Program-made: the position numbers and the translations under genes
In this document: piece after piece, positions 1 to 9,011 of the stretch
Layout: each line of letters opens with the position of its first letter
Position numbering within the stretch: position 1 is the stretch's first letter
DNA from: Desulfobacteraceae bacterium UBA2771
GTDB taxonomy: Bacteria; Desulfobacterota; Desulfobacteria; Desulfobacterales; Desulfosarcinaceae
DNA: 41,437 nucleotides
Assembly (NCBI GenBank): GCA_002352605.1
Contig: DEIP01000026.1
Coordinates: forward strand, 4,818 to 46,254
Direction: 5' to 3'
Notes under the pieces: generated by a model
Databases searched by the model: none
Seen by the model: the letters and a program-made list of their open reading frames with translations, nothing else
What the model was told of the DNA's origin: nothing

Positions 1-85
1 CGAACCCCAGGAAGTGCAAATGAATGGTTTTTGGAATGCCGTAATCCTCGACATAAATAAAGGTGATAAGGAGATAAATCCCAGT

Positions 86-856
86 ATGCTTATTCGACAC
101 GATTCAACTCAAAACGATTATCGGGGCGGCAACATCGTATTGATGGTGGCACTGCTGATGTGGAGTGTGGTTATAAGCGGCTGCGCTTTAACCCCTGCGG
201 CAGCAAAGCCTTATGATCAGTGGGATGGTCAGATTCAACCCGACCACAAAATGACATGGTGGTATGCAAAATTTCAAATGAACTGGACGGAAAAGGCCGA
301 TCCCGGATGGCATATGGATCTGCTCCTGGCCCATGAGATCATAGCGCCTGTTTTAGCGGCCAATCGCGGTGATATTGCCCTGTGGCGGTTTCATCGCCGA
401 GCGGCCGATGATGACACCGGCCACCAGTTCAGTTTTATCTTTTATGCCGAAGCACACGAAGCCGACAAAATCATGGAGCAGATCGCTTCCAGCACCCTGC
501 TCGTAGATCTAAACCGGTCCGGCGCTCTAAGGCGGGTTATTCTGAAAAACAGTGAAGGTGCGATGCCGACGGACATTGAAGAGACCAGTGACCCTAACTG
601 GAGCCTTCCGCTTCAAAAAGCATGGCCCCACTATATTATGGGTGTCTCGCGTATGTGGCTCTCTCTGATCGATCAATATGCCGTTCTGCTGCAGGAAAAA
701 GAGACCCCCATGGCCCTGACCGACCTTGACGATCTCTATCAAAGGGTTAACCGGGAGATTACCCGAACCTGGCAAACCGAAGGCCGCCACGCCCTTTTAC
801 ACCACATGAATGCCTTGTTTGGCTACACGCCCCTGACCATGAAATTGCGATTCTGA
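86..856 (+). CDS. Putative lipoprotein of unknown function
   Basis: The protein is 256 aa if it starts at the ATG at 86, which has AAGGAG at 68-73. A longer in-frame start at 14 has no better ribosome site. Residues about 12-33 form a basic/hydrophobic signal peptide ending in VISGC, a good lipobox, so it is probably anchored to a membrane on the periplasmic side. The mature part has no transmembrane segment. It is rich in Trp, His and acidic residues and I do not recognise its family. The next gene (yajD) converges on it with 116 bp between, in which I see no clear terminator. Upstream context is cut by the window edge. Lipoprotein assignment is fairly sure; function is unknown. Confidence 0.65.
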   Translation: MLIRHDSTQNDYRGGNIVLMVALLMWSVVISGCALTPAAAKPYDQWDGQIQPDHKMTWWYAKFQMNWTEKADPGWHMDLLLAHEIIAPVLAANRGDIALWRFHRRAADDDTGHQFSFIFYAEAHEADKIMEQIASSTLLVDLNRSGALRRVILKNSEGAMPTDIEETSDPNWSLPLQKAWPHYIMGVSRMWLSLIDQYAVLLQEKETPMALTDLDDLYQRVNREITRTWQTEGRHALLHHMNALFGYTPLTMKLRF

Positions 857-972
857 CCAACATTATGCTGCTGGACCGAACGAGGCCTCAAAAATACCTG
901 AACACCGCCCACCTTCAATCTCAGGGAGATCAGCGGGACGTCCTTAAACAACTCAATAAAACCACGGGATGC

Positions 973-1359
973 TTATTTTTTCCCTTTCAGCAACGCTTCC
1001 AGCCCAGCAAAGGGTTGGTGGGAGAAATCGGAGTCGGACGAATCCTTTGACGGCGTCGTGCCATCATAGGCCTCGGCAACCTCCAGGCGGCCGTGTTCGT
1101 TGTCGTGGCAATAGATGCAAAGCAGCTCCCAGTTACTGCCGTCGGGCGGGTTGTTGTCGTGGTTGTGATCCCGGTGGTGTACGGTGAGTTCCCGAAGCTG
1201 CTTTCCGGAAAACTCCCGAGCACAACGGCCGCAGACGTGCGGATACATCTTCATGGCCTTTTCGCGGTAGGTCTTTTCCCGATCCTTCATGTGGCGCCGG
1301 GCGTCGGCCACCACCTGTGACAGCTTGTCCGATTGGTTTCCTTTATTGATGGTGGACAT
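973..1359 (-). CDS. yajD: HNH nuclease family protein, YajD type
   Basis: This 128-aa protein closely resembles E. coli YajD, which I recognise from the stretches YREKAMKMYPHVCGRC, LRELTVHHRDHNH and DGSNWELLCIYCHDNEH. The HNH fold is visible: a CGRC zinc knuckle, the VHHRDH catalytic core and a second knuckle CIYC. The acidic, lysine-ended C-terminus is also like YajD. It is presumably a metal-dependent DNA endonuclease, but the physiological role of YajD is not established. The start has a strong Shine-Dalgarno (GAGGGAG, 6 nt spacing). It lies 27 bp downstream of fadH on the same strand, so the two are probably co-transcribed. Nothing suggests a functional link to fatty acid metabolism. Confidence 0.9.
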   Translation of the reverse strand: MSTINKGNQSDKLSQVVADARRHMKDREKTYREKAMKMYPHVCGRCAREFSGKQLRELTVHHRDHNHDNNPPDGSNWELLCIYCHDNEHGRLEVAEAYDGTTPSKDSSDSDFSHQPFAGLEALLKGKK

Positions 1360-1386
1360 GGTTGGCTCCCTCGTTTAAGTTCATGT

Positions 1387-3420
1387 TTATATCTTCAGGG
1401 CCAACCGGGTCCCCTGGTCGATGGCCTGTTTGGCATCCAGCTCTCCGGTCTTGTGGGCGCCGCCGATGAGGTGCACGGCCACGCCGGTGCCATTAAGGTC
1501 ATCGGCCAGTGTCCGCAGCGGCTCCTGGCCGGCGCAGATGATGATGGTGTCCGCCGGGATGGTCCGGCGGGCGTCCCCTTTAACGATGTGCAGCCCATCA
1601 TCATCGATTTTTTCATAGGTCACGCCGTTGAGCATCTCCACCCCGCGTTTTTTCAAGGTGGCCCGGTGGATCCAGCCGGTGGTTTTGCCCAACCCGGCCC
1701 CCATTTTGGATGCCTTGCGCTGCAATAAGGTAACGCGACGGGGTGATCGCGGTGTCTCCGGATCAGACGCCAACAGCCCGCCCGGCTGACGACAATCTCG
1801 ATCCACGCCCCATGCTTCCAGAAAGCGGTCGCGATCCAGACTGATGGATACGCCCGCATGGGTCACCAGAATCGCCGTGTCGAAGCCGATGCCGCCAGCG
1901 CCGATAATGGCCACCGTGTCACCCACGGGCGTCGTGCCTGAGATTGCATCGATATATGAGATCACCTTGGGGTGGTCGATACCGGGGATCTCCAGTTGAC
2001 GGGGCACGACACCGGTGGCCACCACCACGGCGTCGACGGATCCGTCGGCAAGGGCATCGGCATCCACCTGGGTGTTCAGCCGCAGCGACACTCCCAGCAG
2101 GTCCAGTTGACGCCGGAAGTATCGCAGGGTCTCGGTAAACTCCTCCTTGCCGGGTATGCGAACCGACAGGTTCAGCTGGCCGCCGATGCGGTCCAGCCGA
2201 TCGAAAAGGAGGATCCGATGGCCCCGCGATGCTGCCGTCACGGTAAAGGCGAGTCCGGCCGGACCGGCACCGACCACGGCGATGCGTTTGGGGGAAGCGT
2301 TCGGCGAGACAACCCGTTTCGTTTCACGGCAGGCCCGGGGGTTGACCAGACAGCTGGCCGCCTTGCCCTCGAAAATGTGATCCAGACAAGCCTGATTGCA
2401 GCCGATGCAGGTGTTGATCTCATCGGCGCGCCCCTGCCGGGCCTTTTGGATGAACGCCGGGTCCGCCAGAAAGGGCCGGGCCATGGAGACCAGATCGGCA
2501 TGACCGGCGGCCAGGGTCTCTTCGGCCACCTCCGGCGTGTTGATGCGGTTGCTGGTTACCAGGGGGATGGACACGGCGCCCATGAGCCGGCCGGTCACCC
2601 AGGTGAAGGCCGCCCGGGGAACCATGGTGGCGATGGTGGGAATGCGGGCCTCGTGCCAGCCGATGCCCGTGTTGATGATGGTGGCCCCGGCGGCCTCCAC
2701 CTGTTGGGCCAGCGCCACCACCTGGTCCCAGGAACTGCCTCCCGCCACCAGATCCAGCATGGAGAGACGGTAGATGATGATAAAGTCAGTTCCCACCTTT
2801 CGCCGGACCCGTCGGATGATCTCCAGCGGAAAGCGAATCCGGTTCTCGAAGGCGCCACCCCAGCGATCGCTGCGCCGGTTGGTGGCCGGGGCGATAAACT
2901 GGTTGATCAGGTAGCCCTCCGAACCCATGATCTCCACCCCGTCATAGCCGGCCTGGCGGGCCAGATCGGCGCAGCGCACAAAATCGTCGATCTGCCGGCG
3001 AATGTCATCTTCGGACAGTGCTTTGGGTTTGAAGATATTGATCGGGGCCTGAAGGGCCGAGGCGCTGACCAGGTTTTTGTGAAACCCGTACCGGCCGGTG
3101 TGCAGAATCTGCAGGGCGATTTTTCCGCCGTTATCATGCACGGCAGCGGTGATGCACCGGTGGCGGGCCACCTCGTCCACCGAACGAAATTGCGTCGCCC
3201 GATCCGCCACACAGCCCTCCAGGTTAGGCGAAAATCCGCCGGTGACGATCAGCCCCACCTCGCCCCGGGCCCGTTCGGTAAAATAGGCGGCCAGTCGTTC
3301 GAACCCGTCCGGGGCCTCTTCCAGGCCGGTGTGCATGGATCCCATGATCGCCCGGTTTTTTAAGGTGGTAAAACCAAGGTCCAGTGGGGCAAACAATTTC
3401 GGGTATGCCTGGTGCACCAT
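1387..3420 (-). CDS. fadH: 2,4-dienoyl-CoA reductase (NADPH)
   Basis: This 677-aa protein matches E. coli FadH (672 aa) almost end to end. FadH reduces 2,4-dienoyl-CoA to 3-enoyl-CoA with NADPH during beta-oxidation of unsaturated fatty acids. The N-terminal Old-Yellow-Enzyme FMN barrel (about 1-330) carries the catalytic pair Tyr170 (SEGYLIN) and His256 (GIGWHEAR). The 4Fe-4S ligands are C338, C341, C345 and C357. The C-terminal half has the FAD motif VVGAGPAGLA and a second dinucleotide fold, IIGAGGIGFD. The start has AGGAGA about 7 nt upstream. ptsP lies 122 bp upstream on the same strand, so operon membership is possible. No other beta-oxidation gene is in the window. Confidence 0.95.
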   Translation of the reverse strand: MVHQAYPKLFAPLDLGFTTLKNRAIMGSMHTGLEEAPDGFERLAAYFTERARGEVGLIVTGGFSPNLEGCVADRATQFRSVDEVARHRCITAAVHDNGGKIALQILHTGRYGFHKNLVSASALQAPINIFKPKALSEDDIRRQIDDFVRCADLARQAGYDGVEIMGSEGYLINQFIAPATNRRSDRWGGAFENRIRFPLEIIRRVRRKVGTDFIIIYRLSMLDLVAGGSSWDQVVALAQQVEAAGATIINTGIGWHEARIPTIATMVPRAAFTWVTGRLMGAVSIPLVTSNRINTPEVAEETLAAGHADLVSMARPFLADPAFIQKARQGRADEINTCIGCNQACLDHIFEGKAASCLVNPRACRETKRVVSPNASPKRIAVVGAGPAGLAFTVTAASRGHRILLFDRLDRIGGQLNLSVRIPGKEEFTETLRYFRRQLDLLGVSLRLNTQVDADALADGSVDAVVVATGVVPRQLEIPGIDHPKVISYIDAISGTTPVGDTVAIIGAGGIGFDTAILVTHAGVSISLDRDRFLEAWGVDRDCRQPGGLLASDPETPRSPRRVTLLQRKASKMGAGLGKTTGWIHRATLKKRGVEMLNGVTYEKIDDDGLHIVKGDARRTIPADTIIICAGQEPLRTLADDLNGTGVAVHLIGGAHKTGELDAKQAIDQGTRLALKI

Positions 3421-3542
3421 TGCGGTCTCCTGTTACGGATGGTGGAATTCAGGATCATGGCAAGCAATAAATCCATATCATTACCAACCTCGGGGAACAA
3501 GTCTTCTATGGTCCGATGTCGGACACGAAGCACCCCCTTCCC

Positions 3543-5795
3543 TCAAGAACCGGCCAGGATTTTTCGCACCCCGTCGATACTCCCCGAAGCCACCAGTTTC
3601 CGTACATGATCCCGGCAACGGTCGATGGCCAGGCCGGCAATGCGTCGGTGAACGGCGGGCATGAACTGGGGATCGATGCTCAGTCGTCGGATGCCGATAC
3701 CCAGCAGGAAAGGAATCATGGCTGCGTCATGCCCCATCTCCCCGCAGACACTGATCGGTTTTTCATGTTCGTCGGCGATCCGCACCACCCGCTGCAGTGC
3801 GCGCAGCACCGACGGATGCTCGGGCCGGTAGTAATCGGCCACCTGCTTGTTGCTGCGGTCGACCCCCAGCATATACTGGACGAAATCGTTGGTGCCGATG
3901 GCAAAAAAATCAGCCACGGCGGTAAATTCCACCATGGTTTCCACCACCGCGGGCAGTTCCACCATCATGCCGATGGCCGGGTGGGCATGATGGTCCATCC
4001 CCTCGGCCGCGAGCTGATCCAGGCAGTCGCGCACCACCTGGCGGGCCCGTAAGAAATCGTCCACCGAGGAGATCAGGGGGAACATGATCCCCGGTGATGG
4101 ACTGCCGGCGGCAGCGCGAAGGATGGCGCGAACCTGCTGCTCGAAAATATCCCGGTAGGCCAGGGTAAAGCGGATGGCGCGCAGGCCCAGTTCCGGGTTT
4201 GCTTCTCGGGCGGTATCCGAATAGGCCAATGCCTTTTCACCGCCGATGTCCAGGGTGCGAAAGACCACCGGCTTGTCATCCATGGCGGCCACCACCCGAC
4301 GGTAAACCAGGTACTGCTCGGTCTCCGACGGAAACGACGGCCGGATGAGAAAAGGGAATTCAGTCCGGTAGAGGCCGATGCCCGCAGCTCCCATCTCCCG
4401 GGCCAGGGGCAGTTCCCCCAGCAGATTGATATTGGCCAGCAAGTCGATTGATGTACCGTCCGCTGTCCGGGCAACACCAACCGGAACCGGGGTTTGGCGG
4501 GTGATCACCTGCTGCCGGGCGCGGTCAAACCGGGCCACGATGTCGGGGGCGGGGTCCACGTATACATTGCCCACCTCGCCGTCTACCAACACCGGCGTAT
4601 CGGCCGGCAGGTGAAGCAGTTCCGTACACGGGGCCACCACCACGGGGATCTTCAGGGAGCGGGCAATGATGGCCACGTGGGAGGTGACCCCGCCATTAAC
4701 CAGGACGATACCGGCCACCGAATCGGCGGCCAGCTTTAAAAGCTCCGACGGGTAGAGCGCCCGGGCGATGATCACCCTGCCGCTGCTATCTCCGTCGCCG
4801 TCCGGCGACGACGGGGCCAGGTTGCTGATCAGCCGGCCGGCCAGATCCTCGATGTCGCTGACCTTTTCTCGGATATAGGGATGGGGGCTGTCGGCAAACA
4901 GGTCGATGTATTTTGCGGCCACGTCACGCACGGCCCGGATGGCCGGCACACCGGCTTCAATTTTTGACGCCATGCGGTCGATAAATTTGGGATCCTTGAG
5001 CATCATGAAATGGGCGGCAAAGATCAGCGAGGCACTCTCTGGCAACCGCTCGGCACATCGTCGTTGAAGGGTGTCCAGCTGTTCGGCGGTTTTGCCGATC
5101 GCCCGGCGAAAGTCGACCATGCCGCCCCCCTCGGCGTCCGGGGAATCGGACACCAGGCGGACATGGCTTTTCCTCCATACCGTGGCCCGACCGTGGGCAA
5201 ATCCGCCAACGGTTCGTTGCCCCTTGATAAAGCCCAGGTTACAGACCGCTCGTTGCGGAATACTGCACAAGCGCTGCAGATCCATGAGCAGTCGGGCATT
5301 TTCCAGCACCGAGGCCAGCTGGGCACCGGTCGCTTTCAGGGCCGTGATGTCGGTGGTATCGAAGTAGTCGGATTCGGTGTGCTGCACCACCAGCACGCCG
5401 ATCTTGACCGCTCCCTTTTGGATGGGCACGGCCAGAAAGGATTCGTAGGGCAGTTCATCGGTTTCCGGGAAATAGCGAAAGCGCGGATTTTTGCTGACGC
5501 GCCCCTCGCACACCGACCGGCGCGTGGCCATGACCGTGCCCACCAACCCCTGACCGGAACCCATACGCACCCGGTCAACCGCTTCCGGGTTCAACCCCAC
5601 CGTGGCTTTGAGCACCAGTTCGTCAGTCGTTTCGTCGTACAGGTAGATGGAGCACACCGGTGTTCCCAGGTGCCCGGAAACCAGCACTGCAGTGCGTTGA
5701 AGAAAATTCTCGATATTTTCACTGCCGGTGACCAGGGCGGACAGATCGCTCAGGTCACAAAGCATGTTCAACAAGTCTTTCCGTTTACCGGTCAT
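3543..5795 (-). CDS. ptsP: GAF domain-containing PEP-protein phosphotransferase (enzyme I-Ntr)
   Basis: This 750-aa protein has the PtsP layout. An N-terminal GAF domain (about 15-170) is followed by an enzyme I N-domain. The swivelling phosphohistidine domain has GGVTSHVAIIAR, with His373 as the predicted phosphorylated residue. The C-terminal PEP-binding barrel has IGTNDFVQYMLGVDR and the active-site cysteine in CGEMGHD near residue 690. In known systems PtsP passes phosphate from PEP to NPr and then EIIA-Ntr, a regulatory rather than sugar-transporting chain. No NPr (ptsO) or ptsN gene is in this window, so its partner must be encoded elsewhere. A GAGAG stretch about 4 nt upstream may serve as ribosome site. 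A terminator-like hairpin sits about 60 nt upstream of the start. Confidence 0.93.
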   Translation of the reverse strand: MTGKRKDLLNMLCDLSDLSALVTGSENIENFLQRTAVLVSGHLGTPVCSIYLYDETTDELVLKATVGLNPEAVDRVRMGSGQGLVGTVMATRRSVCEGRVSKNPRFRYFPETDELPYESFLAVPIQKGAVKIGVLVVQHTESDYFDTTDITALKATGAQLASVLENARLLMDLQRLCSIPQRAVCNLGFIKGQRTVGGFAHGRATVWRKSHVRLVSDSPDAEGGGMVDFRRAIGKTAEQLDTLQRRCAERLPESASLIFAAHFMMLKDPKFIDRMASKIEAGVPAIRAVRDVAAKYIDLFADSPHPYIREKVSDIEDLAGRLISNLAPSSPDGDGDSSGRVIIARALYPSELLKLAADSVAGIVLVNGGVTSHVAIIARSLKIPVVVAPCTELLHLPADTPVLVDGEVGNVYVDPAPDIVARFDRARQQVITRQTPVPVGVARTADGTSIDLLANINLLGELPLAREMGAAGIGLYRTEFPFLIRPSFPSETEQYLVYRRVVAAMDDKPVVFRTLDIGGEKALAYSDTAREANPELGLRAIRFTLAYRDIFEQQVRAILRAAAGSPSPGIMFPLISSVDDFLRARQVVRDCLDQLAAEGMDHHAHPAIGMMVELPAVVETMVEFTAVADFFAIGTNDFVQYMLGVDRSNKQVADYYRPEHPSVLRALQRVVRIADEHEKPISVCGEMGHDAAMIPFLLGIGIRRLSIDPQFMPAVHRRIAGLAIDRCRDHVRKLVASGSIDGVRKILAGS

Positions 5796-6262
5796 TCGTC
5801 TCTCGGGCCTCTCGTATCAACGGGGTGTCGCTTGAATGGGTAATATTGCAAAAACCGGTGCACCCCGGCACCGCAATTGGAATCCCAAGCGGAAATAATA
5901 TAACGCATGTCCTATACCGGGTCCAGTCTCAGGCAGGCAATGTTGAAAACATATAAACCATCGGCACCCACCAAGCGTCACAAATAATAACAAAAATATA
6001 TTATCGTACTTATCGTGGCCGAAACAAACAATAATGTATTTTATCCTGCCGTTCCGACTCGGTAACAAGCACCCGATTTTCATTGACTTGAGTTACGGAG
6101 GACTTTTAGGCTCTAAAGTGAGCCAAATTACTTGTCTATCCCCATTTTGCTTTCCGTCCATTCTGTGGTAAGGATAGTTATCTCGACGGGTGTCGCCGAT
6201 GCGAACGAAAAAAGTGGTAACGGTTGATTACTTCTCGCTTTCTCAATGGGACCCAGCCAACC
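5796..6262. other. Divergent intergenic region, ptsP / mltF
   Basis: This 467-bp AT-richer region separates two divergent genes, so it should hold both promoters. I see a terminator-like hairpin facing ptsP (listed separately) and a short dyad GGCTC-6-GAGCC at 6109-6124. A TTGACT at 6083-6088 has only a poor -10 partner. A minus-strand open frame of 88 codons crosses 5817-6083, but it resembles nothing and has no good ribosome site. No tRNA or convincing small RNA is visible. Confidence 0.5.
5850..5873 (-). terminator. Terminator-like hairpin in the ptsP leader
   Basis: On the minus strand a 6-bp GC-rich stem (CGGTGC/GCACCG at 5856-5861 and 5868-5873) with a 6-nt loop is followed by GTTTTTGC. 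This has the form of a weak intrinsic terminator. It lies about 60 nt before the ptsP start, so it could be a leader attenuator or end an upstream transcript. The stem is short and the U-run only five, so this may be chance. Confidence 0.3.
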
Positions 6263-7714
6263 ATGACACGGATCATCGCTGCTGTACTCACGGTTTTATT
6301 ATGGACGGCCGCCTTCCCGGCGGCCCGGGCCCAGGATAAAGATACGAGCCATCCCCTTGACGCTCACCAGGCCGAACGCTACGCTGAGGATATGGACGCG
6401 CTGCTGGAGAGAAAATACATTCGTGTCCTGACGACGTACAACCGCACCAATTTCTTTCTGGCCCGCGGAATGCTGCGTGGCTTCGAATATGCGCTGCTCA
6501 AAGAATACCAAAAGACCCTGAACAAGGGTATCACCCGCCGGGAACTCCAGGTCGTTTTCGAGTTCATACCGGTCTCCCGGGATCGCCTTATCCCGGACCT
6601 GGTCGATGGATACGGCGATATTGCCGCCGCGGGCCTGACGGTCACCCCGGAGCGTCGCAAGCAGGTCGATTTTACCGCCCCCTATTTGACTGGCATCGAT
6701 GAGGTCCTGGTCATGCACCGGGCGGTCGCGCCCATCCGGGACGCTGCGGAACTTTCCGGAAACAGCGTCTTCGTTCGCCGGAGCAGCAGCTATTACGAGA
6801 GTCTGTTGGCCTTCAACCAAAGGCTGGCGGCACAGGGGAAGCGGCCGGTCAAAATCGTCCGGGCGGATGAAATCCTGGAAACCGAAGATATCCTTGAACT
6901 GGTTAATTCCGGAGCCATCGGGCTTACGGTTTGTGACAGGCACATTGCCGACGCCTGGGCCAAAATTCTGAGCGACATCCGGGTATGCGGCGATGTGACC
7001 TTTCGACAGGATGCCGATATCGCCTGGGCCATCCGCAAAAACAGCCCCATTCTCAAAACGAACCTGAATCGTTTCGTCAAGAACCATCGTAAAGGAACCC
7101 GTTTGGGTAACATCTATTTTACGCGCTACTACAAGAATACGACCTGGATTAAAAACCCGTTGGCCGGCGATGCGGGAAAGCGGTTGGCGGCCTGCACCCC
7201 CCTGCTCAAAAAGTTTGCCGCCCGCTACGGATTCGACTGGCACCTGATCGCCGCCATGGCTTTTCAGGAATCCGGCCTCGACCAGGGCAAAGTGAGCCCG
7301 CAGGGCGCGGTCGGCATCATGCAGGTGCGTCCGGAAACCGCCGCCGATCCGAACGTCGGAATTCCCGACATCAACGATTTGGAAAACAACATCCACGCGG
7401 CGGTAAAATACATGGATTTTTTGAGAAGGCGCTATTTTGACGATGCGGCGATCCGTCCCAGAGACCAGGTACGTTTCAGTCTGGCGGCCTACAACGCCGG
7501 TCCTGTCAAAATCCGTCGCGCCCGAAACATGGCCGGGAAGATGAGCCTGGACCCCAACCGATGGTTTCGAAATGTGGAGATCGCCATGCTGAAAATTGTC
7601 GGCCAGGAGACGGTCCGCTACGTCAGCAACATCAATAAATACTACGTCATCTATAATAGTACCATTACGCAGGTCGAGAAACGGGAAGCGGCCATCGTGA
7701 AAGTAAAAAAATAA
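6263..7714 (+). CDS. mltF: Membrane-bound lytic murein transglycosylase F-like protein
   Basis: This 483-aa exported protein has the MltF domain order. A signal peptide (about 1-23, ending AARAQ) precedes a solute-binding-protein-like domain (about 45-300) with the typical GYGDIAAAGLTVTPER stretch. An SLT transglycosylase domain follows (about 310-470). The catalytic glutamate is in AMAFQESGLD, followed by SPQGAVGIMQV and the LAAYNAGP motif. MltF cleaves the MurNAc-GlcNAc bond of peptidoglycan to give 1,6-anhydro ends. I place the start at the ATG at 6263 because it begins directly with the signal peptide. A TTG 39 nt upstream is in frame but adds residues of non-signal character. Its neighbours are divergent (ptsP) and convergent (nqrF), so it is probably monocistronic. 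Confidence 0.88.
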   Translation: MTRIIAAVLTVLLWTAAFPAARAQDKDTSHPLDAHQAERYAEDMDALLERKYIRVLTTYNRTNFFLARGMLRGFEYALLKEYQKTLNKGITRRELQVVFEFIPVSRDRLIPDLVDGYGDIAAAGLTVTPERRKQVDFTAPYLTGIDEVLVMHRAVAPIRDAAELSGNSVFVRRSSSYYESLLAFNQRLAAQGKRPVKIVRADEILETEDILELVNSGAIGLTVCDRHIADAWAKILSDIRVCGDVTFRQDADIAWAIRKNSPILKTNLNRFVKNHRKGTRLGNIYFTRYYKNTTWIKNPLAGDAGKRLAACTPLLKKFAARYGFDWHLIAAMAFQESGLDQGKVSPQGAVGIMQVRPETAADPNVGIPDINDLENNIHAAVKYMDFLRRRYFDDAAIRPRDQVRFSLAAYNAGPVKIRRARNMAGKMSLDPNRWFRNVEIAMLKIVGQETVRYVSNINKYYVIYNSTITQVEKREAAIVKVKK

Positions 7715-7745
7715 GGGTGGGGGCCTCGGAGATAATAAAACCCAC
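7704..7745 (-). terminator. Possible terminator after nqrF
   Basis: Read on the minus strand, GTGGG (7741-7745) can pair with CCCAC (7717-7721) across a 19-nt loop. The stem is followed by a U-rich run at 7704-7714. It sits just after the nqr operon and overlaps the end of the convergent mltF gene. The five-pair stem and long loop make it weak. Confidence 0.3.
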
Positions 7746-7774
7746 AATCTTATTTGTCCTCTTGCCCGTGTTCA

Positions 7775-8998
7775 TTAAAACTTATCGTAGGCGATCATCT
7801 CCGGTTCCACCCCCAGGCTGTCCAGCATCTCTTCCACAGCCTGAACCATCATGGGTGGCCCGCACATGTAGTACTCGATCTCCGTGGGATCATTGTGTTT
7901 GACCAGGTAGTCGTCGTGGAGGCCCTGGTGGATGTAGCCGGTCATGCCCTCCCAGTTGTCTTCGGGCATGGGGTCGGACAGGACCACATGGTAGGAAAAA
8001 TTGGCGAATCGTTCGGCCAGCCCTTTAAACTCCTCATCGAAAAAAAGTTCCAGTTTGGACCGGGCGCCGTACCAGAAAGAAAGCCGGCGATCGGTCTTTA
8101 ATCGCAGCAACTGGTCCATGATCTGACTGCGCAGGGGCGCCATACCGGCGCCGCCGCCCACGAAGCACATCTCGCTGTCGCTCTCCTTAACGGCAAACTC
8201 ACCGAAGGGACCGCTCAGGGTCACTTTGTCACCGGGTTTGAGGTTGAAGATATAGGTGGACCCGGTCCCCGGCGGCAGGTTCTTTACTCCCGGCGGGGGC
8301 GTGGCGATGCGGATGGTAAAGCGAAGTCGGGTGGCTTCCGCCGGCGGGTTGGCCAGCGAGTAAGCCCGGAATACCGGCGCCAGATTCTTGCCCCGCAACC
8401 CCCACAGGTTAAACCGGTCCCAGTCGGGCCGATAGCGTTCGGCCACCCGGATCCGGAAATGCTCGAATGGGATCTCGTATTGGGGGATATCGATCTGAAT
8501 GTAGGCACCGGCCGTAAAATTCAAATGTTCATCGTCGTCCAGTTCCAGGACCAGATCCTTGATGAAGGTTGCCACGTTATCGTTGCACAGCACCGTGGCC
8601 GTATATTTTTTTACAGACAAAAGCGCATCGGGAATGCGAATCTTCAGGTCCTCCTTGACCTTCATCTGGCAGGCCAGGCGGATGTCGCTTTTTCTCTCCT
8701 TGCGGGACAGATGGGCCAGTTCGGTGGGCAGCGGTCCCCGGGAGCCCTGCTCCACCTTGCACTTGCACATGCCGCATGCCCCGCCGCCGCCACAACCGGA
8801 GGGAATAAAGATGCCGTTGGCAGACAGGACAGACAAAAGGGTCCTGCCCGACGGTGCATCGATGTTTTTTTCCTGGTCGTCGTTGATGATCACCCGGTTG
8901 TTGCCCTTTTGAACCACCTTTCCCTCCACAAAGAGCAGCAGCCCCACGAGAATCAGGATCACCAAGAGAAAAACAGTGGTTCCCACGAGGTATATCAA
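7775..8998 (-). CDS. nqrF: Na+-translocating NADH:quinone reductase subunit F
   Basis: NqrF (407 aa) is the NADH-oxidising entry subunit. It has one N-terminal membrane helix (about 3-25). A 2Fe-2S ferredoxin domain follows with SGCGGGGACGMCKC and a fourth Cys in RLACQM. The FAD/NADH reductase domain has the FAD motif RAYSLAN, then GPFGEF and CFVGGGAGMAPLRS. It passes electrons from NADH through FAD and the 2Fe-2S centre to the membrane subunits. The start is TTG at 8998 (then ATA), chosen because AAGGAG lies 6 nt upstream; no ATG is nearby. It is the last gene of nqrABCDEF, 13 bp after nqrE. Confidence 0.96.
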   Translation of the reverse strand: MIYLVGTTVFLLVILILVGLLLFVEGKVVQKGNNRVIINDDQEKNIDAPSGRTLLSVLSANGIFIPSGCGGGGACGMCKCKVEQGSRGPLPTELAHLSRKERKSDIRLACQMKVKEDLKIRIPDALLSVKKYTATVLCNDNVATFIKDLVLELDDDEHLNFTAGAYIQIDIPQYEIPFEHFRIRVAERYRPDWDRFNLWGLRGKNLAPVFRAYSLANPPAEATRLRFTIRIATPPPGVKNLPPGTGSTYIFNLKPGDKVTLSGPFGEFAVKESDSEMCFVGGGAGMAPLRSQIMDQLLRLKTDRRLSFWYGARSKLELFFDEEFKGLAERFANFSYHVVLSDPMPEDNWEGMTGYIHQGLHDDYLVKHNDPTEIEYYMCGPPMMVQAVEEMLDSLGVEPEMIAYDKF

Positions 8999-9011
8999 GG
9001 TGTTCTCCTTT

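Noticed and set aside
973..1359. HNH gene as part of a mobile element or restriction system
   Set aside because: It matches the widespread housekeeping YajD family, has an operon partner (fadH), and no transposase, integrase or methylase is near.
5817..6083. 88-codon open frame in the ptsP/mltF intergenic region
   Set aside because: It has no recognisable domain and no good ribosome site, and it covers the likely promoter region.
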